Of a DNA stretch of 64,000 nucleotides, positions 35,330 through 45,711 are shown in pieces (the first letter of the stretch is position 1; every line of letters begins with the position of its first letter). The DNA comes from Calidithermus chliarophilus DSM 9957 (GTDB taxonomy: Bacteria; Deinococcota; Deinococci; Deinococcales; Thermaceae): the NCBI RefSeq assembly GCF_000430045.1, contig NZ_KE387023.1, forward strand, positions 2,588,929 through 2,652,928. The letters run 5' to 3'. The notes beneath the pieces were generated by a model, which was given only the letters and a program-made list of their open reading frames with translations, was not told where the DNA came from and searched no databases. The position numbers and the translations under genes were made by a program.

Positions 35330-37242
35330 GAAAGTCGCACGGCATCGCTCTGGTCATCACCCTCGTTTCGATCCTGGTCGTCGGCGGCGTCTCGGCCCTG
35401 ATGTTCAGCCGGATGCTCGACGAGATGCGCCACAGCCGGGACAACACCGCGGTCGTTCAGACCCTCATGCTGGCGCGTGGCGGGGCCAACGTGGCCGGGG
35501 CGTTGCTCACGGGGCCCGTGAGGGACCGGTTGCAGCAGGTGGTGAACGCGACCTCGAGCACCACCAACCGCTGGAGCTACGGGGGGAACAGCAGCGGGAC
35601 CCGCCCGGACCCCGCCACCGTCGCGAGCGACCTGGCGACCGTCGCGAGCCAGCTCCAGACCGAGGTCAATAGCCTGGTGTGCGACCTCAACCCGGCGCCT
35701 GCGAGCTCCGGGGCTACCGTGCGGGTACGGGTGTACTTCACCAACACGGCCTGTGCGGGGTCCGCCACTTACCCCAGCGGCGTGGGGCTGCCCACGGGGG
35801 TCAAGCTGCCGTCCGGGCGTTTCGTGGACGGTGCTCCCCGGGGTGGCACCGGGCAGAACAACCTCCAGCAGTACTCCCTGCCTTTCGTGATGGTCGCCGA
35901 GGCCGCCCAGGGCATCTACCAGCGTAACGTCGTGCTGCAAGGGGAATTCCGCTTCCCGATCGGGCGCAGCAGCTTCGCCCGCTACGCGTTGTTCACCAAC
36001 GTCCACACCGCCCGCGGGGGCGGGGACGTGTGGTTTACGGACCGGACCCTTTTCGACGGCCCCGTACACACCAACCAGTACTTCCGCTTCTACCGCAGTC
36101 CCTGGTTCGGGGGCGAGGTGACCAGTGCCGGGTGCGCGTCTCCGGGAGCGTCGAGCTGCAGCGGGAGCGTCACCCCTGGGGCGCGGTTCATGTCTTCCGA
36201 CGGCAGCCGCCAGACCTTTATCGCTGAAAGTGCAATGTCCCCCAGCGCTTCCGCCCCGACCTACCGGGGGACCCAACCCACGTTCACCGACGGCGTGAGC
36301 TGGAACTCGAGCTTCGTCAAGCTGCCGGACAACGACAGCCGCCAACGCGACGCCGCCGACGACCGGGGACTGCGCTTCACGAGCAACCTCTACTCCCTCG
36401 AGCTCTACGCGACCGACAGCAACGGCAACCTCCTGACCCGCAACTCCTCGGGGGAGTGGCAGCCCACGGCCACCTACCAGTACATCAAGGCCTGCACCAG
36501 CTCGAGCAGTTGTACGGAGTACCGCTACGCGGACGGCCCCAGCAAGGTGCTGTATCGCAAGAGCGGCAGCAGTTGGGTGGCGGTGCAGAGCAACTTCAAC
36601 GGGGTCATCTACGTCGACGGGAGCATTAACCGGTTGCGCGGGCCCAGCCGGGTGCCCGCCAACAGCACCAACCCCGACGACGCTCCTCCCGCCCTCGCGC
36701 ACTTCGCGGAGATCACCATAGCGGCCCGGGACGACATCCGCATCACGCGCGACCTCAAGTACGAGAACCCGCCGTGTGACTCCAGCCCCACCCGCAATAC
36801 CGACGGCAGCGTGACCCGGGCCACCTGTGACGACCTGGAGGTCAACAACATCCTCGGGATCTACGCTCAAGGAACCTCCTCCGACCCGGCCGACGTCCTC
36901 ATCGGCGGGGGCGACGCGTCCAGCGGGCTGCGTGCTCCTCAGAACATCGCGGTCCAGGGGGTGCTCATGAGCTCGACGGGCATCGTCGGGGTCGAGAATT
37001 ACAACGACCTCTCGCCTTCCGGCGACGTGCACCTGCTGGGCGGGGTCATCGAGTACTACTACGGGGCTTTCGGCACGTTCAACCCGTCGACCGGGGCTCC
37101 TACCGCCGGTTACGGGCGCAAGTTCACCTACGACCAGCGCATGCTCAACGGCAAGGCGCCGCCTTACTTCCCCACCACCGAACTCGACGAGGTGGGTACG
37201 CCTCGAGTCATCAGCTTCGGGCAGCGCGAGCAGGTCTACTGA
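35320..37242 (+). CDS. comZ: ComZ/PilX-like pilus-associated surface protein
   Basis: 640 residues. The N terminus MLMRKSHG|IALVITLVSILVVGG looks like a class III pilin helix but lacks Glu at +5, as in PilX-type proteins. A large extracellular region rich in Ser, Thr and Asn follows, including a DUF4900-like centre (HTARGGGDVWFTD, DGPVHTNQYFRF). The position after three minor pilins matches ComZ of T. thermophilus, a DNA-uptake pilus protein; it is somewhat longer. A second ATG at 35326 is also possible. The TGA stop is also the left target duplication of a MITE-like element, and no major pilin gene (pilA4) follows. Confidence 0.75.
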   Translation: MLMRKSHGIALVITLVSILVVGGVSALMFSRMLDEMRHSRDNTAVVQTLMLARGGANVAGALLTGPVRDRLQQVVNATSSTTNRWSYGGNSSGTRPDPATVASDLATVASQLQTEVNSLVCDLNPAPASSGATVRVRVYFTNTACAGSATYPSGVGLPTGVKLPSGRFVDGAPRGGTGQNNLQQYSLPFVMVAEAAQGIYQRNVVLQGEFRFPIGRSSFARYALFTNVHTARGGGDVWFTDRTLFDGPVHTNQYFRFYRSPWFGGEVTSAGCASPGASSCSGSVTPGARFMSSDGSRQTFIAESAMSPSASAPTYRGTQPTFTDGVSWNSSFVKLPDNDSRQRDAADDRGLRFTSNLYSLELYATDSNGNLLTRNSSGEWQPTATYQYIKACTSSSSCTEYRYADGPSKVLYRKSGSSWVAVQSNFNGVIYVDGSINRLRGPSRVPANSTNPDDAPPALAHFAEITIAARDDIRITRDLKYENPPCDSSPTRNTDGSVTRATCDDLEVNNILGIYAQGTSSDPADVLIGGGDASSGLRAPQNIAVQGVLMSSTGIVGVENYNDLSPSGDVHLLGGVIEYYYGAFGTFNPSTGAPTAGYGRKFTYDQRMLNGKAPPYFPTTELDEVGTPRVISFGQREQVY

Positions 37243-37438
37243 TACCGGATTCGAAAAGATAACCTCATTTGACAGAAAAAGTCAGAGGCTATCTTTTCGG
37301 ATCCCAGAGCACACCCCTCCCTGACGGGAGGCGAAGAAAGCGTATCCCTTCCAAGGGGCGCTACCGCCCTCCGCTACGCGGATAACTTCGGCCCTGTCAG
37401 TCCGGCGCCGTCCGGCGCCGGACTGGCCGAATCGGGTA
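37243..37438 (+). mobile_element. MITE-like element, copy 1
   Basis: 196 bp bounded by TACCGGATTCG at the left and the inverse CGAATCGGGTA at the right, flanked on both sides by TGA (37240-37242 and 37439-37441). It has a left hairpin (GAAAAGATA / TATCTTTTC), a core at 37282-37350 that matches copy 2 (53941-54009 inverted) with 4 mismatches in 69, and a GC-rich right part. No transposase gene is present. It sits directly on the comZ stop codon. Confidence 0.75.
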
Positions 37439-37459
37439 TGACCCGCCCACACGAAGAAC

Positions 37460-37485
37460 GCCCCGGCCCCCGAGGGGGCCGGGGC
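37460..37485 (-). terminator. terminator-like hairpin after lpdA
   Basis: Strong stem GCCCCGGCCCC / GGGGCCGGGGC, followed on the minus strand by GTTCTTCG; 14 bp after the lpdA stop. The T-tract is weak. Confidence 0.6.
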
Positions 37486-37498
37486 ACCGGCTTTCGGC

Positions 37499-38893
37499 TC
37501 AGCGGTTGGCGATGTGGATGGCCTGCTTGTGCAGGTGCTCGGCCGCCTCCATGATCCCCTCCGAGAGGGTGGGGTGCGCGTGGACCGTGAGGGCCACGTC
37601 GGTGACAGTAGCACCCATCTCCAGCGCCAGCGCCGCCTCGCCGATCATGTCGGAGGCGTTGGGGCCGAGGATGTGCACGCCCAGGAGCAGGTCGGTCTCG
37701 GCGTCGCCGACGAGCTTGATCAGGCCGTCGGTGGCCTCTAGGGTCATGGCGCGGCCCGAGGCGGAGAGGGGGAACTTGCCCACCTTGACCTTGTAGCCGG
37801 CCTTGGCGGCTTCCTCCTCGGTCATGCCCACGGCGGCCCACTCGGGGGAGGTGTAGACGACGTTGGGGATCTGGTAGTCCATCACGGCGTTGCCCCCGGC
37901 GGCGTTCTCGGCGGCGACGAGGCCCTCCTTCATGGCCTTGTGGGCCAGCAGGGGCGGGCGGGTCACGTCGCCGATGGCGTAGATGCCGGGCACGCCCGTC
38001 TCCATCTTCTCGTTGGTGGGGACGTAGCCGCGCTCGTCCACCTTGACGCCGATGGCCTCGAGCCCCAGCCCCTTGCCGCGCGGGCGGCGCCCGGTGGCCA
38101 CGAGGATCTTGTCCACCACCAACGTGCTCTGCTCCCCGGACTTTACGTCCTCTAAGGCCACGTGCAGGCCGTCCTTCTTGCGCTCGACCTTCACGCCCTT
38201 GGTGTTGGTCTTGATAGCGATGCCCTGCTTGGTGAGCACCTTGGCGAGGAGGTTGGCGGTCTCGGGGTCGGCGGCGGGCAGGATCTGGCCCATGAACTCG
38301 ATCACCGTGACCTCGGCGCCCATGCGCTTGTAGACCTGGGCGAACTCGAGGCCGATCGCCCCGCCCCCGATGCACAGCAGGCGCTTGGGGAACTTGTCCT
38401 CCACCCGCAGCGCGCCCGTAGAGTCGATGATGTCCTTCTGATCCACCTCGAAGCCGGGCAGGGTGTTGGGCTCGGAGCCGGTGGCGATGATGAAGGTCTT
38501 GCCCTCGATGCGCTCCCCGCCGACCTCGATGGTCTTGGGACCTACGAACTTGGCGAAGCCGGTCTTGAGCTCGACCTTATTGCCCTTGAACAGCTGCGAG
38601 ACCCCGCCGGTGAGCCGCTTGACGATGCCGTCGCGCCAGCCCCCCAGCTTCTTGAGGTCGATCTTGGCGTCTTTGACCTCGAGCCCGAAGCTCGCGCCGT
38701 GCTTGACGCCCTCGAGTTCCTCGGCGGCGTGCAGAAGGGCCTTGGTGGGGATGCACCCCACGTTCAGGCAGACCCCGCCCACGTACTCCGCCTCCACCGC
38801 CAGCACCTTCTTGCCGAGCTGGGCCGCCCGGATCGCCGCGTGGTAGCCGCCGGGGCCGGTGCCGATGACGATCACATCGTAGACAGTTGACAT
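37499..38893 (-). CDS. lpdA: dihydrolipoamide dehydrogenase (E3)
   Basis: 464 residues. Flavoprotein that reoxidises the lipoyl group of the 2-oxoacid dehydrogenase complex with NAD+. It has the FAD motif [10 protein letters not shown], redox disulfide CLNVGC (Cys 42 and 47), the NAD domain [10 protein letters not shown] and the C-terminal catalytic [12 protein letters not shown] 38893 is chosen because AGGAGCGCT lies before it. Last gene of the E1a-E1b-E2-E3 operon, separated from E2 by an inserted small gene. Confidence 0.96.
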   Translation of the reverse strand: MSTVYDVIVIGTGPGGYHAAIRAAQLGKKVLAVEAEYVGGVCLNVGCIPTKALLHAAEELEGVKHGASFGLEVKDAKIDLKKLGGWRDGIVKRLTGGVSQLFKGNKVELKTGFAKFVGPKTIEVGGERIEGKTFIIATGSEPNTLPGFEVDQKDIIDSTGALRVEDKFPKRLLCIGGGAIGLEFAQVYKRMGAEVTVIEFMGQILPAADPETANLLAKVLTKQGIAIKTNTKGVKVERKKDGLHVALEDVKSGEQSTLVVDKILVATGRRPRGKGLGLEAIGVKVDERGYVPTNEKMETGVPGIYAIGDVTRPPLLAHKAMKEGLVAAENAAGGNAVMDYQIPNVVYTSPEWAAVGMTEEEAAKAGYKVKVGKFPLSASGRAMTLEATDGLIKLVGDAETDLLLGVHILGPNASDMIGEAALALEMGATVTDVALTVHAHPTLSEGIMEAAEHLHKQAIHIANR

Positions 38894-38907
38894 AGCGCTC
38901 CTATTAT

Positions 38908-38942
38908 GAGCTAAACGCAAGACGCAAAACGCAAAACGCGGG
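38908..38942 (+). repeat. heptamer repeats left of the inserted gene (forward)
   Basis: CTAAACG-CAAGACG-CAAAACG-CAAAACG units. It is the inverse of the tract at 39319-39357, so the gene between them is framed by inverted repeats. Confidence 0.75.
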
Positions 38943-38943
38943 A

Positions 38944-39318
38944 CTAATCCTGCTTGAGCGTACTGATCAGGGCGTTGATCTTGGCGTTTAGCCGGCCCGC
39001 TTGATCAGTTAGGGTGTCATAGGCCGATGCATCCAAGAGGCCGAGCCTGACAGCAACCTGCAATCCTGCCAGGGTTTCGAGAAGAGACCCTCGAGCGTTG
39101 TGAAGAAACCGGCAGAAGTCCTTGTCCGTCCCGCGTCCGCGGCCTTCCGCAATGTTGAGCGCGATCGAGGTGGCTGCCCGGCAAACCTGATCCGTTAGCC
39201 TGTACTGCTCGGCTTTGGGGAAAGCGGCTGTGACCTTGTAAATTTCGGCTGTCATGTCCAGAGCGAGTTGGTAGACCTCGAGGTTCTCGAAGCCGAAGCG
39301 GTTGTTGAAGTTGCCCAT
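38944..39318 (-). CDS. four-helix-bundle protein (23S rRNA intervening-sequence protein family)
   Basis: 124 residues, all-helical. The N-terminal [21 protein letters not shown], the '[26 protein letters not shown]' centre and the '[13 protein letters not shown]' helix are typical of the small family first found in 23S rRNA intervening sequences (TIGR02436-type). Function is unknown. Codon third positions are clearly less GC-rich than in neighbouring genes, and the gene lies between inverted heptamer tracts inside the E2-E3 gap of a dehydrogenase operon. Both point to insertion of a foreign cassette. Confidence 0.85.
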   Translation of the reverse strand: MGNFNNRFGFENLEVYQLALDMTAEIYKVTAAFPKAEQYRLTDQVCRAATSIALNIAEGRGRGTDKDFCRFLHNARGSLLETLAGLQVAVRLGLLDASAYDTLTDQAGRLNAKINALISTLKQD

Positions 39319-39357
39319 GCGTCGCGTTTTGCGTCTAGCGTTTTGCGTTTTGCTTTA
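39319..39357 (-). repeat. heptamer repeats right of the inserted gene (reverse)
   Basis: CGTTTTG/CGTCTAG units, the inverse of the CAAAACG tract at 38908-38942. Confidence 0.75.
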
Positions 39358-40791
39358 GATGGCCTCGAGCAACAGCAGGTCGGGCTTCTGCAGCAGCCGG
39401 ATGACCTCCTTGCAGAACATCGCGGCCTCGGCCCCGTCCACCAGGCGGTGGTCGAAGGAGAGCGAGAGGTACATCATGTGCCGCACCTTGATCTCGTCGT
39501 TCTCCATCACCATCGGGCGCTTCTGGATGGAGTGCACGCCCAGGATGGCGGCGTCGGGCACGTTGATGATGGGGAAGCTGAAGAGCGCGCCGATGGAGCC
39601 GATGTTGGTGACGGAGAAGGTCGAGCCGCTCATGTCCTCGGGGGCGAGCTTGCCGCCCCTGGCCTTCTCGGCCAGCTCGTTCACCTCGGCGGCGAGCTCG
39701 AGCACGCTCTTGCGGTCGACGTCCTTGAGCACCGGCACCACCAGCCCGGCGTCGGTGGCGACGGCCATGCCGATGTTGTAGTACTTCTTGAGGACGATCT
39801 CCTGGCGGGCCTCGTCCATCGAGGAGTTGAGGCTGGGGAACTTCTTGAGCGCGCGGGCGATGGCCTTGAAGATGAAGGGCAGGTAGGAGAGCTTGACGCC
39901 CTGGCGCTCGGCCTCGGCCTTCAGGCGCGCGCGCAGCTCGACGAGCTCGGTCAGGTCGGCCTCGTCGACGCTGAGGGTGCGCACGGTGTAGAGGTGCGAG
40001 GCCACCATCTGGTTGGCGATGGCCCGGCGCAGGCCGCGCAGGGGGACGCGCTCCTCGAGCCCCTCGTAGCCCTTGGGCGACTTGTACTGCACGGGGGCGG
40101 GGAACCCCGCAGGGGCAGGGGCCTGCACAGGCGCCGGGGCCGGGGCGGCGGGCTGAGGCGCGGCAGGCGCGGGGCTCTCGGCCCTCGACCCTTGCCCCTC
40201 GGCATAGCTCTTCACGTCCTCCACCCGCACGCGGCCGTTGGGGCCGGAGCCGGGGATCTGGGTGATGTCCAGGCCCAGGTCGCGGGCCATCTTGCGCGCG
40301 GCCGGGACCGCGATGACCCGCCCGTGCTTGTTGACCCCGGCCTTGGGGGCCTCGGCCACGGCAGCTTTGGCCTGGACGCCGGCGGCGAAGGGGTTCCTGA
40401 CCTGCTCCTGCTTGGTGTCGGGCTTGAACAGCGAGAGGTTGGCCCCGTCGTCCTCCTGGACGTTGCCGGGCTCCACGATGGAGCGCTCCTCGGCGGCCTG
40501 GAGGCTGGGCGCGGGGGCGGGGGCCTTGTCGCTGATGGTCTGGGCGACCTCGCCGGGCTCGGCGATGGTGGCGATGGGGGCGTGCACCGGCACCACGTCG
40601 CCCTCCTTGACCAGCTTTTTGATCAGCACGCCTTCATAGGGGCTGGGTAGCTCGACCGTCACCTTGTCGGTCATGACCTCCACGAAGGGCTGGTCTTTCT
40701 TCAAGAGGTCGCCTTCGTTCACCAGCCACTTGAGGATTTCCCCCTCGACAACGGACTCTGCCAGCTCGGGCAGAACGATCTCTTTAGGCAT
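39355..40791 (-). CDS. bkdB: 2-oxoacid dehydrogenase E2 (dihydrolipoamide acyltransferase)
   Basis: 478 residues. Residues 1-80 form the lipoyl domain with the modified lysine in MTDKVTVEL (Lys 43). A long Ala/Pro linker leads to the peripheral-subunit-binding domain (about 155-190, VPAARKMARDLG...GRVRVEDV), a second Ala/Pro linker follows, then the catalytic core with SFDHRLVDG. AAGGAG precedes the ATG, with a TAGAAT box a little upstream that could be an internal promoter. Core of the complex bound by E1 and E3. Confidence 0.95.
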   Translation of the reverse strand: MPKEIVLPELAESVVEGEILKWLVNEGDLLKKDQPFVEVMTDKVTVELPSPYEGVLIKKLVKEGDVVPVHAPIATIAEPGEVAQTISDKAPAPAPSLQAAEERSIVEPGNVQEDDGANLSLFKPDTKQEQVRNPFAAGVQAKAAVAEAPKAGVNKHGRVIAVPAARKMARDLGLDITQIPGSGPNGRVRVEDVKSYAEGQGSRAESPAPAAPQPAAPAPAPVQAPAPAGFPAPVQYKSPKGYEGLEERVPLRGLRRAIANQMVASHLYTVRTLSVDEADLTELVELRARLKAEAERQGVKLSYLPFIFKAIARALKKFPSLNSSMDEARQEIVLKKYYNIGMAVATDAGLVVPVLKDVDRKSVLELAAEVNELAEKARGGKLAPEDMSGSTFSVTNIGSIGALFSFPIINVPDAAILGVHSIQKRPMVMENDEIKVRHMMYLSLSFDHRLVDGAEAAMFCKEVIRLLQKPDLLLLEAI

Positions 40792-40874
40792 AGCGACTCC
40801 TTCTCCTTTGCATATTCTAGACGGCCCGTTGCATAAAGCCGCTCGTCATCCGGCTACGCGCGGCCCGCCGGCGG

Positions 40875-41849
40875 TCAGTAATCCAGCACCCGCTTCGCCG
40901 CGTTGAGGATGCGGGTCACGGTGGGCATGTAGAGCTTGTCCTGGGCGTAGGGGTAGGGGATGTCGAAGCCAGTGACGCGCACGGGGGGCGCCTCGAGCTC
41001 ATCGAACAGCTCCTCCGAGACGGTGGCGGTGACCTCGGAGGCCACGCTCGCCATGCGGGGGGCTTCGGAGATCATGAGCACCCGGCCGGTCTTGGCGACC
41101 GAGTTCAGCACGGTGTCCTTGTCCCACGGCAGCAGCGAGCGCAGGTCGATGACCTCGGCCTGGATGCCCGCGGCGGCCATCTCGTCGGCGGCCTTGAGCG
41201 TCTCGATCATGCTGCCGCCGTAGGAGACGAGGGTGAGGTCGCTGCCCTCGCGCCGCAGGGCGGCCTTGCCGATGGGGATGAGGTAGTCGTCCTCGGGCAC
41301 CTCCTCCTTGACGGCGCGGTAGAGGCGCTTGGGCTCCATGAAGACCACCGGGTCGTCGTCGCGGATGGCGCTCTTGAGCAGGCCCTTGGTGTCGTAGGGC
41401 CCGGAGACCACCACCACCTTGAGCCCGCCGGTGTGGGCGAAGTGGGCCTCGGGGCTCTGGGAGTGGTGGTGCCCGCCCTTCACGCCGCCGCCGGTGGGCA
41501 TGCGCACCACCATGGGCGCGGTGAACTGCCCGCCCGAGCGGTAGCGCAGCTTGGCGGCCTGCGACACGAGCTGGTCGAAGCCGGGGAACACGTAGTCGGC
41601 GAACTGGATCTCGGCCACCGGGCGCATGCCGTGGGCGGCCATGCCCACCGCCGCGCCGATGATGGCGGCCTCGGAGAGCGGGGTGTCGATCACCCGCTCG
41701 GGGCCGTACTTGTGCTGTAAGCCTTCGGTGGCGAGGAACACGCCCCCGCGCTTGCCCACGTCTTCGCCGAACACCACCACCCGGTCGTCCCGGGTCATTT
41801 CCTCGTCCAGGGCCTTGGTGATGGCCTGGATCATCGTCATCGTCGCCAT
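40875..41849 (-). CDS. bkdAB: 2-oxoacid dehydrogenase E1 beta subunit
   Basis: 324 residues. Transketolase-like beta chain of the heterotetrameric E1, which decarboxylates branched-chain 2-oxoacids with thiamine diphosphate. [47 protein letters not shown] and the RSLLPWD segment are typical. AGGAGG upstream of the ATG. Separated from E1 alpha by a 77-bp repeat-bearing gap. Confidence 0.95.
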   Translation of the reverse strand: MATMTMIQAITKALDEEMTRDDRVVVFGEDVGKRGGVFLATEGLQHKYGPERVIDTPLSEAAIIGAAVGMAAHGMRPVAEIQFADYVFPGFDQLVSQAAKLRYRSGGQFTAPMVVRMPTGGGVKGGHHHSQSPEAHFAHTGGLKVVVVSGPYDTKGLLKSAIRDDDPVVFMEPKRLYRAVKEEVPEDDYLIPIGKAALRREGSDLTLVSYGGSMIETLKAADEMAAAGIQAEVIDLRSLLPWDKDTVLNSVAKTGRVLMISEAPRMASVASEVTATVSEELFDELEAPPVRVTGFDIPYPYAQDKLYMPTVTRILNAAKRVLDY

Positions 41850-41867
41850 TTGGGTCCTCCTGTCGTA

Positions 41868-41926
41868 GGCCTAACGCCATACGTCCTGCGCAAGGTGAGC
41901 GTAAGACGTACGACGTAGGACGCGCG

Positions 41927-41928
<2 letters not shown>
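41868..41928. repeat. repeat module in the E1alpha-E1beta gap
   Basis: TACGTCCTGCG...ACGTACGACGTAGGACG, the GTCGTACG-type module seen in other composite blocks, here inside an operon. Confidence 0.6.
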
Positions 41929-43266
<1,338 letters not shown>

Positions 43267-43287
43267 CGTCAACCTCTCGATCCTCAG

Positions 43288-43293
43288 ATTATA
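43288..43293 (-). promoter_or_regulatory. -10 box of the bkd operon
   Basis: TATAAT on the minus strand, 21 nt before the leader ATG. No clear -35 element. Confidence 0.55.
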
Positions 43294-43348
43294 GCCTCGG
43301 CCGTGTGAGAGGATACCTCGAGATGCAACATTCGGGGTATTAACCCGT

Positions 43349-43354
43349 TACATT
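43349..43354 (+). promoter_or_regulatory. -10 box of leaderless rlmH promoter
   Basis: TACATT followed by 6 nt and GTG 43361. Confidence 0.5.
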
Positions 43355-43360
43355 GAGCCC

Positions 43361-43795
43361 GTGCGCGTTCGCGTGTGCGTGGTGGGCAAACCCCGGCTCG
43401 AGTACGCCCGGCTGGGGCTCGAGGAGTACGCCGGCCGCCTGAGGAAGGGCCGGAAGTTTGAGCTGGTTCATGTTCGCGAGGGCACCCAGGCCCAGGAGGG
43501 CGAACGGCTGCTCGAGGCCAGCCAGGGCTTCGTGCGGGTGGTCCTCGACGAGCGCGGCCAGCTCGTCGACACCCTCACCCTCCACAAAAAGCTCACCGGC
43601 TGGGAGATGACGGGGGAGAAGGTGGCCTTCCTCATCGGTGGCGCCGAGGGCCACGCGGAGGAAACTCGGGCTCAGGCCCACTGGCTGCTGTCGCTGTCGA
43701 AGCTGACCCTCCAGCACGAGCTGGCGCTGGTGGTGCTGCTCGAGCAGCTTTACCGGGTGGAGACCATCAAGCGGGGGGAGCCGTATCACCGGTGA
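43361..43795 (+). CDS. rlmH: 23S rRNA pseudouridine-1915 N3-methyltransferase
   Basis: 144 residues. SPOUT-fold methyltransferase acting on helix 69 of 23S rRNA in assembled ribosomes. The knot region AFLIGGAEGH and the C-terminal LTLQHELALVVLLEQLYRVETIKRGEPYHR-type end (YHR last residues) are diagnostic. GTG start, leaderless. Monocistronic. Confidence 0.94.
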   Translation: MRVRVCVVGKPRLEYARLGLEEYAGRLRKGRKFELVHVREGTQAQEGERLLEASQGFVRVVLDERGQLVDTLTLHKKLTGWEMTGEKVAFLIGGAEGHAEETRAQAHWLLSLSKLTLQHELALVVLLEQLYRVETIKRGEPYHR

Positions 43796-43796
43796 A

Positions 43797-43955
43797 TGGC
43801 TCTGATAGCCCATAGCCGAACGCCGAACGCTCAACGCCCGGCGCGGGTCGTACGTCCTATGTCGTACGCGAGACGCAAAACGCAAAACGCAAGACGCAAA
43901 ACGCAAGACGCAAGACGCAAAACGCTTTGGCCCTTGACCCTCGGCCCTCGACCTT
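43797..43955 (+). repeat. composite heptamer-repeat block
   Basis: Between convergent rlmH and an MFS gene: GATAGCC, GAACGCC, GGGTCGTACGTCC, then nine CAAAACG/CAAGACG units, then CTTTGGCCCTTGACC. The module order is the same as at 6137. Confidence 0.85.
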
Positions 43956-45120
43956 AGCTCCCCGTCTTGAGCATTGGGGCGTACAGCACTACCGCTGACA
44001 CCAGGAGCCCGAACCAGATCGCCAGTGCCAGGGGGTAGCCGCTGGCCTGGACCACCACGCCCATGCCCAATTGCAGCAGGAAGACGCCGATGAAGCCCAT
44101 GAAGTTGACGGCCGTGGTGGCCCGCCCGGTGAGTTCGGGGGGGAAGATCAGCCGGGCTTGGGCCAGTGAGAGGATGTTGAAGCCGCCGCAGAAGCCGATC
44201 AAGGCGTAGGTGATGTAGAGGAGGCCGTCGGGCATGGTGCTCCACAGGGCCAGGGTTCCCACGGCCAGGGCGAGCACGAGGCTCGCTCCCATGTACACGC
44301 GGGACAGGCCCAGGCGGTCGGCGAGCAGGCCGCAGGAGAAGAAGCCGAAGATGGCGGCCAGGGAGAAGACGAAGAGGAAGTTGCCGACCTCGAGGCTATC
44401 GAGCCCCCGCACCCGGTAGAGGTAGGCCCCACCCCACAGGGTCTGCCAGGCCAGGAAGCCCCCGCCCAGCACGAAGTTGAGCCAGGCGATACGCCAGAAA
44501 GCCGGGCTGCGCCAGACGGTGGCCGAGCCGCCCGCGGCGCTCGAGCGCGGCAGCGCCACCCCGGGCGGGGTGTTGCGCACCAGCAGCACCACCAAAACCG
44601 CCACCGCCACGATCACCAGCGTCCCCCAACTGAACACCCCCCGCCAGCCCAGCGCCTCCTTGAGCACGGCCAGCGGGGTGGCCGCCGCGATGGCCCCTAG
44701 CCCGCCCAAGGCCACGTAGACGCTGCTGATGGTGGCGTAGCGGTGGGGCGGGAACCACAGCGAGAAGGCCTTGAGCGCCCCCATGAGCGCCCCGGCGAAC
44801 CCCACCCCCAGCAACGCCCGCCCCAGCGAGAGCACCTCGAAGCTCTGCGCGTTGGCGAAGAGGAAGGCCCCGGCCGCGCCCACCAGCATCAGCGCGGGGT
44901 GGACGAAGCGCGGCCCGTAGCGGTCGAGCAGCGAGCCCAGGGGCAGGTTGACCAGGGCGAAGGCGAGGTAGAAGAGGCTGGTCATCAGGCCGAGCTGGGC
45001 AGGGGAGAGCCCCAGGTCGCGCTGGAGGTCGGCGGAGATGACCGCGTTGGCCGAGCGGAAGAAGTAGGAGAGGAAGTAGGCCAGCAGCAGCACCACGAAG
45101 ACGCGCAAGGCAGCGGGCAT
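43954..45120 (-). CDS. major facilitator superfamily transporter
   Basis: 388 residues, 12 membrane helices. LGSLLDRYGPR is the loop 2-3 motif and GLLADRLGLSRVY its repeat in the second half; the N-terminal YFLSYFFRSANAVIS resembles anion/sugar-phosphate or nitrate-type symporters. Substrate unknown. ATG 45120 with a TAGGAT box 9 nt upstream; divergent from 45187. Confidence 0.86.
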   Translation of the reverse strand: MPAALRVFVVLLLAYFLSYFFRSANAVISADLQRDLGLSPAQLGLMTSLFYLAFALVNLPLGSLLDRYGPRFVHPALMLVGAAGAFLFANAQSFEVLSLGRALLGVGFAGALMGALKAFSLWFPPHRYATISSVYVALGGLGAIAAATPLAVLKEALGWRGVFSWGTLVIVAVAVLVVLLVRNTPPGVALPRSSAAGGSATVWRSPAFWRIAWLNFVLGGGFLAWQTLWGGAYLYRVRGLDSLEVGNFLFVFSLAAIFGFFSCGLLADRLGLSRVYMGASLVLALAVGTLALWSTMPDGLLYITYALIGFCGGFNILSLAQARLIFPPELTGRATTAVNFMGFIGVFLLQLGMGVVVQASGYPLALAIWFGLLVSAVVLYAPMLKTGS

Positions 45121-45174
45121 GACGCGATCATCCTACCGCCTGGGGCGGCGTTTCGGGGTTCGGCCTCGAGGCCG

Positions 45175-45180
45175 TAGGCT
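45175..45180 (+). promoter_or_regulatory. -10 box of leaderless promoter (small membrane protein)
   Basis: TAGGCT followed by 6 nt and ATG 45187. Confidence 0.5.
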
Positions 45181-45186
45181 AGTCCC

Positions 45187-45516
45187 ATGCGCCCGACCCT
45201 GAGCTCCACCCTCTGGCTCGAGCTGCTCGGCGGCCTCCTGATCGTCCTGGGCGCCCTGGTGGCCTGGGCCGCCCTCTTCATCGCCAACCACCCGCCCGAC
45301 CCCGCCCTCAGCCAGAACCTCCTGCGCATCCGCATCGACCTCGGCGGCTTCGTGGAAGGGGTGGCCTCGAGGCTCTCCGTCGTCGGGGCCGTGATGGCCG
45401 GGACCGGGGCCGTGCTCTTCTTCGGCGCCCACCTGCTCATCCGCACTTTCCGCGCCGTCCTCGGCCTGGCTACGGCGTTCGCCCTAGGCGTGTGGCTGTG
45501 GATCCGTCTGACGTGA
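45187..45516 (+). CDS. small membrane protein, unknown function
   Basis: 109 residues with three hydrophobic helices (about 12-33, 60-85 and 88-107). No motif recognised. Leaderless start. A reversed composite repeat block follows. Confidence 0.7.
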   Translation: MRPTLSSTLWLELLGGLLIVLGALVAWAALFIANHPPDPALSQNLLRIRIDLGGFVEGVASRLSVVGAVMAGTGAVLFFGAHLLIRTFRAVLGLATAFALGVWLWIRLT

Positions 45517-45529
45517 GGAAAGGCCCATG

Positions 45530-45711
45530 GCTAGTGGCGAAAGGAACACCCCTCCCCGGCGCCGGGAGGGGATATCCCCCCAGCCCCCCTTGCTAAGGGG
45601 GGAACAAGGCGTTTGGCGTTTGGCGTTCGGCGTACGACGCAGGAGATACGACGTACGACCCGCGTTTAGCGTTTTGCGTCTTGCGTTTGGCTATCGGCTA
45701 TCAGCTATCGG
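45530..45711 (-). repeat. composite heptamer-repeat block, reversed, with two-hairpin cassette
   Basis: Read on the minus strand it gives GATAGCC units, CAAGACG units, the GTCGTACG module, GAACGCC units, hairpin I (CCCCCCTT-GCT-AAGGGGGG at 45584-45602) and hairpin II (arms CCCCTCCCCGGC / GCCGGGAGGGG, 45549-45571). Confidence 0.8.
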
